Of a DNA stretch of 22,119 bases, positions 1 through 6,395 are shown one piece after another. The translations under genes were made by a program, and so were the position numbers. Source of the stretch: CANJQJ01 sp964383565 (GTDB lineage Bacteria; Pseudomonadota; Alphaproteobacteria; Sphingomonadales; Sphingomonadaceae); contig CAYLIK010000040.1 in NCBI GenBank assembly GCA_964383565.1, positions 1 through 22,119 on the forward strand, read 5' to 3'. Each line of letters starts with the position of its first letter. The first letter of the stretch is position 1. The notes under the pieces are model-generated. The model was not told where the DNA came from and did not search any database. It saw only the letters and a list, made by a program, of their open reading frames with translations.

Positions 1-185
1 CCGACGGCATCGTCGCGGCCGCCAAGGAAGTGAACCTGTCGGTTCCGCTGGTCGTCCGACTCGAAGGCACCAATGTCCAGCAGGGCAAGGACATCCTCGC
101 CAATTCCGGTCTGCCGATTGTTTCGGCTGACGATCTGGGGGATGCGGCCAAGAAGATTGTCGCACAGGTGAAGCAGGCTGCGTGA
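1..185 (+). CDS. sucC: Succinyl-CoA ligase (ADP-forming) beta subunit, 3' end only
   Basis: Only the last 60 codons are in the window, read from base 3 to a TGA at 183-185. The visible C-terminus has the features of the SucC ligase domain: a DGIVAAAKE helix, then VPLVVRLEGTN, then a QGKDILANSGLP stretch, ending in a helix with AAKKIVAQVKQAA. SucC pairs with SucD to convert succinyl-CoA to succinate with formation of ATP or GTP in the TCA cycle (cytoplasm). No sucD follows. The next gene on the same strand is etfB after a 182-base gap that contains an inverted repeat. Identification is firm from the motif pattern; the N-terminal ATP-grasp domain lies outside the window. Confidence 0.95.
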   Translation, partial: DGIVAAAKEVNLSVPLVVRLEGTNVQQGKDILANSGLPIVSADDLGDAAKKIVAQVKQAA

Positions 186-199
186 CGTTACGGCATGGC

Positions 200-250
200 G
201 TGAATTTGCAAAACCGCTTCGAAACTTCGCAAATTCACACTTGCTTTTTG
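200..250 (+). terminator. Inverted repeat with T-run after sucC (possible terminator)
   Basis: Ten-base perfect arms GTGAATTTGC (200-209) and GCAAATTCAC (229-238) flank a 19-base loop that itself holds TTCGAA. A TTGCTTTTT tract follows at 242-250. The stem is AT-rich, so it is a weak candidate for a rho-independent terminator of sucC. The arms also carry a TTTGCAAA palindrome, so the structure may instead be an operator region for etfBA. Confidence 0.4.
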
Positions 251-336
251 AAGGTTGGGCATGAATTTCGCCCGGTAATCATTGCTTTTTCCGGCCCAGG
301 CATCGTCCCGGGCCAAGCCAGATGCGAATTTGCAAA
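205..336. promoter_or_regulatory. TTTGCAAA operator-like palindromes upstream of etfBA
   Basis: The 182-base gap before etfB holds two exact 8-base palindromes TTTGCAAA at 205-212 and 329-336, each preceded by GAA, and a near copy TTCGCAAA at 226-233. Regulators of the RamB/PccR/ScfR family (XRE-type, sensing short-chain acyl-CoA or fatty-acid status) are known to bind TTTGCAAA-type sites in actinobacteria and alphaproteobacteria. ETF is the electron acceptor for acyl-CoA dehydrogenases, so such control would make sense. The motif is seen; the regulator is an inference and none is encoded in the window. Confidence 0.45.
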
Positions 337-367
337 GCTGGCATTTGGTATTTGAGAGGAGCGTTCC

Positions 368-1117
368 ATGAAAGTCCTTGTCCCGGTGAAGCGGGTAATT
401 GACTATAATGTGAAGCCGCGTGTGAAGATGGACGGCACTGGCGTCGATCTCGCGAACGTGAAGATGTCGATGAACCCGTTCGACGAGATCGCGGTCGAGG
501 AAGCGATCCGCCTGAAGGAAAAGGGCGTCGTGACCGAGATCGTGGCGATCTCGATCGGCGAGCAGAAGGCGCAGGAGACGCTGCGCACCGCGCTCGCGAT
601 GGGCGCCGACCGCGCGATCCTGATCGTCAGCGAGACCGAAGTCGAGCCGCTGGGCGTGGCGAAGCTCTTGAAGGCGATCGTCGATGAGGAGCAGCCGGGT
701 CTGGTGATCCTGGGCAAGCAGGCGATCGATGACGACAGCAACCAGACCGGTCAGATGCTGGCTGCGCTGCTTGGCCGCCCGCAAGGCACCTTCGCCAGCG
801 CGGTCGTGGTCGAAGGCGACAGCGTGAAGGTCACGCGCGAGGTCGATGGCGGTCTTGAGACCGTAAACCTCAAGCTGCCCGCGATCGTCACGACCGATCT
901 TCGTCTCAACGAGCCGCGCTATGCGTCGCTGCCGAACATCATGAAGGCCAAGTCCAAGCCGCTCGCGCAGAAGACCCCCGCCGATTACGGCGTGGACGTG
1001 ACCGCGCGCCTCAAGACGCTCAAGGTCAGCGAGCCGCCGAAGCGCGTCGCAGGCATCAAGGTCGCTGATGTCGATGAACTGGTGGCCAAGCTCAAGGCGA
1101 TGGGAGTTGCAGCATGA
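368..1117 (+). CDS. etfB: Electron transfer flavoprotein beta subunit
   Basis: The 249-residue length is usual for EtfB/FixA. EtfAB accepts electrons from acyl-CoA and other dehydrogenases and passes them to ETF:quinone oxidoreductase. The start MKVLVPVKRVIDYN is the family signature. GKQAIDDDSNQTGQ (about 116-129) is the AMP-binding loop, and RYASLPNIMKAKSKP (about 184-198) is the conserved recognition-loop region that contacts partner dehydrogenases. A strong Shine-Dalgarno, GAGAGGAG, lies just before the ATG at 368. The stop overlaps the etfA start in ATGA, so the two subunits are translationally coupled. The upstream gap carries TTTGCAAA palindromes. No oddities are seen in the reading frame. 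Confidence 0.97.
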   Translation: MKVLVPVKRVIDYNVKPRVKMDGTGVDLANVKMSMNPFDEIAVEEAIRLKEKGVVTEIVAISIGEQKAQETLRTALAMGADRAILIVSETEVEPLGVAKLLKAIVDEEQPGLVILGKQAIDDDSNQTGQMLAALLGRPQGTFASAVVVEGDSVKVTREVDGGLETVNLKLPAIVTTDLRLNEPRYASLPNIMKAKSKPLAQKTPADYGVDVTARLKTLKVSEPPKRVAGIKVADVDELVAKLKAMGVAA

Positions 1118-2043
1118 AGACGCTCGTCTGGGTCGAACATGAGGCCGGCGCCGTCAAGGACGCCACCCTCGCCACCGTCACCGCAGCCGCGAAGCTGGGT
1201 GAAGTCCATCTCCTCGTCGCAGGGCAAGGCGTAGGCCTGGTTGCCGAAGCCGCCGCGAAGATCGCGGGCGTAGGCAAGGTCCATGTCGCTGACGACGCGG
1301 CCTATGCCAATGCGCTGCCGGAGAATGTCGCGCCGCTCGTCGTCGAACTGATGGGCCATCACGACGCTTTCCTCGCGCCGGCCACCGCCAACGGCAAGAA
1401 CATCGCTCCGCGCGTCGCTGCTCTGCTCGACGTGATGCAGATCAGCGAGATCCTGACGGTCGAGAGCGAAGACACCTTCACGCGTCCCACCTATGCGGGC
1501 AACGCGATCGCGACCGTTCAGTCGACCGATGCCAAGAAGGTCATCACGGTACGCGGCACCTCGTTCGAGAAGGCCGCCCGCGAGGGTGGCTCCGGCACGG
1601 TCGAGGCGGTCACCGGCAAGGGCGATGCGGGCCTCTCCAGCTTCGTGGGTGCCGAGATCAGCAAGTCCGAGCGTCCCGAGCTCACCTCTGCCAAGATCAT
1701 CGTGTCGGGCGGTCGTGCGCTTCAGAACAGCGAGAACTTCCATTCGATCATAGAGCCGCTGGCCGACAAGCTGGGTGCGGGCGTCGGCGCCAGCCGCGCT
1801 GCGGTCGACGCGGGCTATGTGCCGAACGACTATCAGGTCGGCCAGACCGGCAAGATCGTGGCCCCTGAAGTCTATATCGCGGTCGGCATCTCGGGCGCGA
1901 TCCAGCATCTCGCGGGCATGAAGGACAGCAAGACCATCATCGCCATCAACAAGGACGAGGACGCCCCCATTTTCCAGGTCGCCGACATCGGCCTCGTCGG
2001 AGATCTCTTCAAGATCGTGCCGGAGTTGACCGGCAAGCTCTGA
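1114..2043 (+). CDS. etfA: Electron transfer flavoprotein alpha subunit
   Basis: The 309-residue EtfA/FixB carries the FAD of the ETF heterodimer. The C-terminal FAD-binding domain is complete: SGGR (198-201), GAGVGASRAAVDAG (221-234), QVGQTGK (241-247), GISGAIQH (258-265) and INKD (279-282). The N-terminal domain begins MKTLVWVEHE as expected. The ATG overlaps the etfB stop by four bases and has GGAG at 1103-1106 as ribosome-binding site. A strong intrinsic terminator 23 bases after the stop ends the transcript. With etfB it links fatty-acid and amino-acid oxidation to the quinone pool, in keeping with the TCA and respiratory genes around it. Confidence 0.97.
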   Translation: MKTLVWVEHEAGAVKDATLATVTAAAKLGEVHLLVAGQGVGLVAEAAAKIAGVGKVHVADDAAYANALPENVAPLVVELMGHHDAFLAPATANGKNIAPRVAALLDVMQISEILTVESEDTFTRPTYAGNAIATVQSTDAKKVITVRGTSFEKAAREGGSGTVEAVTGKGDAGLSSFVGAEISKSERPELTSAKIIVSGGRALQNSENFHSIIEPLADKLGAGVGASRAAVDAGYVPNDYQVGQTGKIVAPEVYIAVGISGAIQHLAGMKDSKTIIAINKDEDAPIFQVADIGLVGDLFKIVPELTGKL

Positions 2044-2065
2044 TCCGAAGCGATCAAAAACAGTG

Positions 2066-2097
2066 AAGGGGCGGAGGGCAACTTCCGCCCCTTTTTG
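2066..2097 (+). terminator. Intrinsic terminator of etfBA
   Basis: Perfect GC-rich arms GGGGCGGA (2068-2075) and TCCGCCCC (2084-2091) enclose an 8-base loop and are followed by TTTTT. The flanking AA and TT extend the pairing by two. It begins 23 bases after the etfA stop. Confidence 0.9.
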
Positions 2098-2149
2098 TTG
2101 CACGAACATCACGACTTGATCTCCGCGCAGGACGCCCAATCTTGGCGCG

Positions 2150-2479
2150 ATGCTGACCATCGAGAATTTCCACGCCCACATCTATTTCGATCCCGAGCAG
2201 GTCGAGACCGCCCAGGCCCTCGCCCGGGAAGCGCAAAGCCGGTTCGGCGTGCTGGTCGGGCATTTCCACACCAGACCCATCGGCCCGCACCCGCGCGGGA
2301 GCTGCCAGCTCACTGTCGGCCCGGACAGCTTCGGCCCGTTCGCGGCATGGGCCGTTCTGAATCGCGGAACCCTGACCATCTTCGCACACGCCAACACCGG
2401 CAATGATCTCGCCGACCACACAGCACATGTGATCTGGTTCGGCGAGAGCGAACCGCTCAACCTCTCCATATTCGGCTGA
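2150..2479 (+). CDS. DOPA 4,5-dioxygenase family protein
   Basis: A 109-residue cytoplasmic protein with the pattern of the small DOPA 4,5-dioxygenase-like family: N-terminal FHAHIYFDP, VGHFHTRPIGPHPRGSC in the first half, and HTAHVIWFGES near the C-terminus. Several His residues (8, 10 and those of GHFH and GPHP) are the likely metal and active-site residues. The fungal and plant relatives open the catechol ring of DOPA; the bacterial short forms are mostly uncharacterised, so the substrate here is unknown. The gene stands alone after the etfBA terminator. The ATG at 2150 gives the usual family start MLTIENFHAH. A CTTGA-loop palindrome follows 16 bases after the stop. Confidence 0.85.
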   Translation: MLTIENFHAHIYFDPEQVETAQALAREAQSRFGVLVGHFHTRPIGPHPRGSCQLTVGPDSFGPFAAWAVLNRGTLTIFAHANTGNDLADHTAHVIWFGESEPLNLSIFG

Positions 2480-2495
2480 GCGGCCTCCGTTCTTC

Positions 2496-2522
2496 GTCAT
2501 GCTGAACTTGATTCAGCATCCA
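2496..2522. repeat. CTTGA-loop extragenic palindrome (REP-like), copy 1
   Basis: A GTCA lead is followed by stem TGCTGAA (2500-2506), loop CTTGA (2507-2511) and stem TTCAGCA (2512-2518), then TCC. The architecture matches the two copies near 3831 and 3935, but the stem bases differ in compensating pairs. Such palindromes are dispersed intergenic repeats in sphingomonads and related bacteria. It lies just after a stop codon and could also act as a transcript 3' end. Confidence 0.7.
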
Positions 2523-2607
2523 TCGGGCCACTTGCCGCAGCATTCGACGAACGAACAAAAAAACGCGCTCTCCCATCTGCCAGTCTGCGACCTGTCGTGG
2601 CCGATGC

Positions 2608-2637
2608 TATCCTCTTGGAAATCACGAAGAGAGGATA
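2608..2637 (+). promoter_or_regulatory. Inverted repeat overlapping a ribosome-binding site
   Basis: Arms TATCCTCT (2608-2615) and AGAGGATA (2630-2637) are perfect complements across 14 bases. The right arm contains the AGAGAGG-type Shine-Dalgarno of the gene starting at 2643. Folding in the mRNA would hide the ribosome-binding site; as DNA it could be an operator. Function is inferred only. Confidence 0.4.
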
Positions 2638-2642
2638 ACGCC

Positions 2643-3119
2643 ATGCCCGAACTCGACCCCGCCGCCCGCCTGCTCGCGATCGAAGAGATCAAGCAGCTCA
2701 AGGGCCGCTATTTCCGCTTCATGGACACCAAGGACTGGGCGGGCCTGCGCACTATCTTCTGCGACGACGCGGTGTTCGACGCCCGCGCCTCCTTCAGCAT
2801 CAATGGCCAGGGCGCGGACGGCCGCGCCGCCGAGAGCAATGACTGGATCTACGAAGGCGGCCAGGTCATCGCCGATTTCATCCGGGGTGCGGCAGGCGCC
2901 TCCCGCACCGTCCACCACGGCCACTGCCACGAAGTCGAGATCCTCTCGGAGGATGAAGCGCGCGGCGTGATCGCAATGGAAGACCAGATCTGGAACGCCG
3001 ACGGCACCGTCGTCACCCTCCACGGCTGCGGCCACTACCACGAAACCTACCGCCGCGTGGACGGCCAGTGGCGCATCCACACCTCAAGGATCACGCGGCT
3101 ACAGGTGGCGCTAGGGTGA
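2643..3119 (+). CDS. SnoaL-like / NTF2-fold domain protein
   Basis: A 158-residue single-domain protein with the SnoaL_4-type (NTF2-like) pattern: IEEIKQLKGRYFRFMDTKDW near residue 13, then FCDDAVFDAR, SRTVHHGHCHEVEI in the middle, and YHETYRRVDGQWRIHTSRITRL at the end, where the Trp-Arg-Ile strand closes the cone-shaped barrel. Family members include small isomerases, dehydratases and polyketide cyclases as well as non-enzymatic proteins; the ligand here cannot be told. The reading frame is open upstream, but the ATG at 2643 is chosen because GAGAGG lies just before it and the family begins at this point. It is a single-gene unit preceded by an inverted repeat that overlaps the ribosome-binding site. 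Confidence 0.85.
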   Translation: MPELDPAARLLAIEEIKQLKGRYFRFMDTKDWAGLRTIFCDDAVFDARASFSINGQGADGRAAESNDWIYEGGQVIADFIRGAAGASRTVHHGHCHEVEILSEDEARGVIAMEDQIWNADGTVVTLHGCGHYHETYRRVDGQWRIHTSRITRLQVALG

Positions 3120-3146
3120 CGACAACATGGTGAAAATTGACGGAGC

Positions 3147-3581
3147 ATGTGCCAATATGGCTTCATGCGCAGTCACTTCTCCTTAAGCTGTATTATTATC
3201 GGGCTTATGTTGACAGCCTGCTCGAAGTCAGAGCCACACGCATGCCAGCCGCCACGAGCAACTTGGCCAAAGCCGTACAGTAGTGGCCTCGTGCCTATTG
3301 AAAACAAAGTGTCTCTCACGCGCGACAATGAACTCTATTGGAATGGCCAGCATGTGACGGAGACACAGTTGGAACGTCTTCTTACGTTGTCTGAGAAGTT
3401 GAATCCGCAACCCAAAGTCTGGCTTCAAACAGAAATGGGCGCATCTTGTCGCCGTCTTGAGGCAGTGCGGGACGCGATGGAGAAGACCCTAAATTGCAAC
3501 AAGCCCCTCTCGACTTGTGCGGAGGGCATACAGACTGTCTGGGATAGTTTACCGGCTCCACCGGGTACTCCCCCGAGTTAA
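3147..3581 (+). CDS. Small lipoprotein with ExbD-like periplasmic region
   Basis: A 144-residue protein with a lipoprotein signal peptide: a hydrophobic IIIGLMLTAC ending in a lipobox with Cys25 as the lipidation site. Either ATG 3147 or the in-frame ATG at 3165 (MRSHFSL) could start it; the second gives a more classical signal peptide, and neither has a well-spaced Shine-Dalgarno. Residues about 53-115 (LTRDNELYWNGQHVT, then KVWLQTEMGASCRRLEAV) resemble the periplasmic domain of ExbD/TolR proteins, in which a beta-strand/NG turn is followed by a helix. Four later Cys residues could form disulfides. Codon use is more AT-rich than in neighbouring genes, which suggests transfer. Function is unknown. 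Confidence 0.7.
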   Translation: MCQYGFMRSHFSLSCIIIGLMLTACSKSEPHACQPPRATWPKPYSSGLVPIENKVSLTRDNELYWNGQHVTETQLERLLTLSEKLNPQPKVWLQTEMGASCRRLEAVRDAMEKTLNCNKPLSTCAEGIQTVWDSLPAPPGTPPS

Positions 3582-3943
3582 AGTCGATAAGCCATACTGG
3601 TCGAATCTCGCCACCGCCACTTTCAATTTTCCTACAGTCATAACTTCATGCCATGCAGCCCACGGCTCTTTGAAACCCTCGGAAAACCGCCATTTTTTAT
3701 TCGCATAGGATGGCGTTATGCGCGAGGTTTGTGAAGTTATCGGCTTGCCATGACGCAAGACATTGAGAACGGACGGATTTTTCTGATCGGCGTCTTCATG
3801 CCCAGCGCTTGGAACCGTGAAGAAACCACCGTCACCCCGGACTTGATCCGGAGTCCCGCTTACCTTTCCCATGAGACACGAATCACGACGGCCCGCCGTC
3901 AAAAGAGCGGGAGCCCGGCTCAAGGCCGGGGTGACGATTTGGG
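3582..3943. other. Noncoding stretch between the lipoprotein and fumarase genes
   Basis: These 362 bases show no convincing gene. The first 240 bases are relatively AT-rich with no recognised motif. The last 110 bases hold two facing CTTGA-loop palindromes (listed separately). Reading frames that cross the palindromes give the PDLIRSP / PDQVRGD-type peptides that are translation artefacts of this repeat. Confidence 0.6.
3831..3935. repeat. Facing pair of CTTGA-loop palindromes (BIME-like)
   Basis: Copy 2 at 3831-3861 reads GTCACC, then stem CCGGA, loop CTTGA, stem TCCGG, then AGTCCCGCTT. Copy 3 at 3905-3935 is the same element on the opposite strand with stem CCCGGC, loop CTTGA, stem GCCGGG. 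The copies are in inverted orientation 43 bases apart, so besides their own small hairpins they can pair with each other into one long stem. The pair lies 9 bases beyond the fumarase stop and probably marks or protects its mRNA 3' end. No REP-associated transposase is in the window. Confidence 0.75.
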
Positions 3944-5470
3944 TTATGCCCGTTCGAGCAACCGCTCCCGCGCGATCTTCTCGCGCCACACCAGCGGCCC
4001 GGTGTGGTGGACGCTTTCGCCGGTGGCGTCGACCGCCACCGTCACCGGCATGTCCTTCACCTCGAACTCGTAGATCGCCTCCATGCCGAGATCGGCGAAG
4101 CCCACAACCTTGGCGCCCTTGATCGCCCGCGCGACCAGATAGGCCGCGCCGCCCACCGCCATCAGATAAGCGGCCTTGTGCTTCTTGATCGCCTCGATCG
4201 CCACCGGCCCGCGCTCGGCCTTGCCCACCATGGCGATCAGGCCGGTTTCGGCCAGCATCATCTCGGTGAACTTGTCCATGCGGGTCGCGGTGGTGGGCCC
4301 GGCGGGGCCGACCACTTCGTCGCGGACCGGATCGACCGGGCCGACATAGTAGATCACCCGGCCCTTGAACTCGACCGGCAGCGGCTCGCCCTTGGCCAGC
4401 ATATCCTGAATGCGCTTGTGCGCGGCGTCGCGGCCGGTCAGCATCTTGCCGTTGAGCAGCAGCCGGTCGCCCGGCTTCCAGCTCGCCACCACTTCAGGCG
4501 TCAGCGTGTCGAGATCGACGCGGATCGATTCCTTGCTCGGCGTCCATTCGACCTTCGGCCATTCGTCGAGGCTCGGCGGCTCCAGATAGGCCGGGCCCGA
4601 TCCGTCGAGATGGAAATGCGCGTGGCGCGTGGCGGCGCAGTTCGGGATCATCGCAATCGGCTTCGACGCCGCGTGGGTCGGATAATCCATGATCTTCACG
4701 TCGAGGATCGTTGCCAGCCCGCCCAGCCCCTGCGCGCCAATGCCGAGCGCGTTGACCTTGTCGAAAATCTCGATGCGCAGGCGCTCGATATCATTCTGCG
4801 GCCCGCGCTCTTTCAGCTGCGCCATATCGATATCGCCCATCAGGGATTCCTTGGCGAGCGTCATCGCCTTTTCAGCCGTCCCGCCGATGCCGATGCCGAG
4901 CATGCCCGGAGGGCACCAGCCCGCGCCCATCTTCGGGACCATTTCGAGCACCCAGTCGACGATCGACTCGCTTGGGTTGAGCATCGCGAACTTGGACTTG
5001 TTCTCGGACCCGCCGCCCTTGGCCGCGACCTGCACGTCGACATGATGCCCCGGCACCATCTCGACATTGAGCACGCAGGGCGTGTTGTCCTTGGTGTTGA
5101 CGCGGCTGAAGGCGGGGTCCTTCAGGATCGAGGCGCGCAACCGGTTCTCCGGGTGGAGATAGGCGCGGCGCACGCCTTCATCGACGACATCCTGCAGGCT
5201 CTTCTCGCTATCGAGCATGCACTGCTGGCCCCATTTGATGAAGACCGTGACGATGCCGGTATCCTGGCAGATCGGGCGATGCCCCTCGGCGCACATACGG
5301 CTGTTGGTAAGGATTTGCGCGATCGCGTCCTTCGCGGCCGGGCCTTGCTCGGCCTCATAGGCCACGCCCAGCGCGCGGATATAATCCATCGGGTGATAGT
5401 AACTGATGAACTGAAGCGCGTCGGCGACGCTCTCGATCAGATCGGCTTCCTTGATAAGGGTAATGCTCAT
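3944..5470 (-). CDS. Class I fumarate hydratase (iron-sulfur, fused alpha-beta)
   Basis: This 508-residue enzyme hydrates fumarate to L-malate in the TCA cycle and needs a [4Fe-4S] cluster. The three cluster cysteines are visible: Cys68 in HRPICQDTG, Cys186 in GAGWCPPGM and Cys278 in MIPNCAATRH. Both domains are present in one chain: the alpha part (CQDTG to about residue 290) and the C-terminal beta part beginning near LTPEVVASWKPGDRLLL and including GPTTATRMDKF. The start is the ATG at 5470 (MSITLIKEADLIES), preceded by GAAGGTGG; a TTG five codons upstream is less likely. The gene is divergent from sdhC across 122 bases, so two consecutive TCA steps share one intergenic region. Its 3' end meets a pair of palindromes. 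Confidence 0.96.
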   Translation of the reverse strand: MSITLIKEADLIESVADALQFISYYHPMDYIRALGVAYEAEQGPAAKDAIAQILTNSRMCAEGHRPICQDTGIVTVFIKWGQQCMLDSEKSLQDVVDEGVRRAYLHPENRLRASILKDPAFSRVNTKDNTPCVLNVEMVPGHHVDVQVAAKGGGSENKSKFAMLNPSESIVDWVLEMVPKMGAGWCPPGMLGIGIGGTAEKAMTLAKESLMGDIDMAQLKERGPQNDIERLRIEIFDKVNALGIGAQGLGGLATILDVKIMDYPTHAASKPIAMIPNCAATRHAHFHLDGSGPAYLEPPSLDEWPKVEWTPSKESIRVDLDTLTPEVVASWKPGDRLLLNGKMLTGRDAAHKRIQDMLAKGEPLPVEFKGRVIYYVGPVDPVRDEVVGPAGPTTATRMDKFTEMMLAETGLIAMVGKAERGPVAIEAIKKHKAAYLMAVGGAAYLVARAIKGAKVVGFADLGMEAIYEFEVKDMPVTVAVDATGESVHHTGPLVWREKIARERLLERA

Positions 5471-5592
5471 GCCCGCCACCTTCAAACTGATGGGCGGGCC
5501 ATAGAACGCACTCGCACAATTGCCAACCTTACAGCAGTTGCATGATCGGCTGCTTTGGCTAAAGACAGCCGCACAATAAGTTGGGGATCCGA

Positions 5593-6003
5593 ATGTCTCG
5601 TAACGCAGCGCGGCCGCTTTCGCCGCACCTGACGATCTGGCGATGGGGTCCGGCGATGCTGGTCTCCATCCTGCATCGCGCGACCGGAACGGCGATGGCG
5701 ACGGGCGGCGTGGTCCTGTTGCTGTGGTGGCTAGTTGCGATCGCGGGTGGGCCGGAGAGCTACGGCACCTTCCACTTCCTGGTGGTCGACGGCCTGCCGC
5801 TCACCAACATCCTCGCACGGATCGTGCTGGTCGGGCTGACCTGGGCCTTCTTCCAGCACCTCTGCTCCGGCCTGCGCCATTTCGTGCTGGATACCGGCGC
5901 GGGATATGAACTCAAGACCAACAAATTCTGGTCGGCGATGACCATCGTCATCTCGATCGCGGCGACGGCTGCGGTCTGGGTGCCGATACTGGTGAGGTTC
6001 TGA
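5593..6003 (+). CDS. sdhC: Succinate dehydrogenase cytochrome b556 subunit
   Basis: A 136-residue membrane anchor of complex II. The signature RPLSPHLTIW is at 7-16, SILHRATG at 25-32 lines the quinone site, and HLCSGLRHFVLDTG from residue 89 contains His89, the expected axial haem b ligand. Three membrane segments are seen at about 22-52, 66-90 and 112-134. The ATG at 5593 is chosen over an upstream in-frame TTG because it gives the standard family start MSRNAARPLSPH. The stop shares one base with the sdhD start. It is first in the sdhCDA operon and divergent from fumarase. Confidence 0.95.
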   Translation: MSRNAARPLSPHLTIWRWGPAMLVSILHRATGTAMATGGVVLLLWWLVAIAGGPESYGTFHFLVVDGLPLTNILARIVLVGLTWAFFQHLCSGLRHFVLDTGAGYELKTNKFWSAMTIVISIAATAAVWVPILVRF

Positions 6004-6395
6004 TGGGTACGGGAACGGGAATCGGCCGCGTCCGCGGTCTTGGCTCGGCGAAGTCGGGCGCGCATCATTGGTGGCATCAGCGGGTGACCGCGGCGGCCAA
6101 TGTGCTGCTGATGGTCTGGTTCGTCGTGTCGCTGCTGCGTCTGCCGTCGTTCGATTATGAGGTGGTCGCGCTATGGCTCGCATCGCCGTTCGTCGCGGTG
6201 CCGCTGGCGCTGCTGATCGTGTCGGTCTTCTACCATTTCCGCCTCGGCCTGCAGGTGTTCATCGAGGATTATGTGCATGATGACGCGCTCAAGGTGGCCG
6301 CGCTCATCCTTCTCAATTTCTACATGATCGGTGGCGGCGCGCTCGCGCTGTTCTCGATCCTCAAGGTTGCCGTCGGGGGAGCTGCTGCGGGATGA
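6003..6395 (+). CDS. sdhD: Succinate dehydrogenase hydrophobic anchor subunit
   Basis: A 130-residue membrane protein with the SdhD pattern: HHWWHQRVTAAANV at 21-34, and YHFRLGLQVFIEDYVHD at 77-93, which holds the second haem ligand His78 and the Asp-Tyr quinone-site pair at 89-90. Three membrane helices are seen at about 30-46, 60-80 and 97-122. With SdhC it anchors the catalytic subunits and reduces ubiquinone. It overlaps sdhC by one base at its start and sdhA by four bases (ATGA) at its end, so translation is tightly coupled. Confidence 0.95.
   Translation: MGTGTGIGRVRGLGSAKSGAHHWWHQRVTAAANVLLMVWFVVSLLRLPSFDYEVVALWLASPFVAVPLALLIVSVFYHFRLGLQVFIEDYVHDDALKVAALILLNFYMIGGGALALFSILKVAVGGAAAG

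Noticed and set aside
188..784. Long - strand open frame opposite sucC/etfB
   Set aside because: It is antisense to etfB, with a His/Arg/Asp-rich composition typical of shadow frames in high-GC DNA, and has no family resemblance.
985..2181. 398-codon - strand open frame opposite etfA
   Set aside because: It mirrors the real etfA codons and has shadow composition; EtfA motifs on the + strand are complete.
3549..4073. Open frames on both strands in the gap before fumarase
   Set aside because: They cross the CTTGA palindromes and give the repeat-derived PDLIRSP and PDQVRGD peptides; there is no good start site.
4004..5545. 513-codon + strand open frame opposite fumarase
   Set aside because: The length is notable, but it is the antisense of a clear fumarase and consists of His/Arg/Asp-rich low-quality sequence with no motif.
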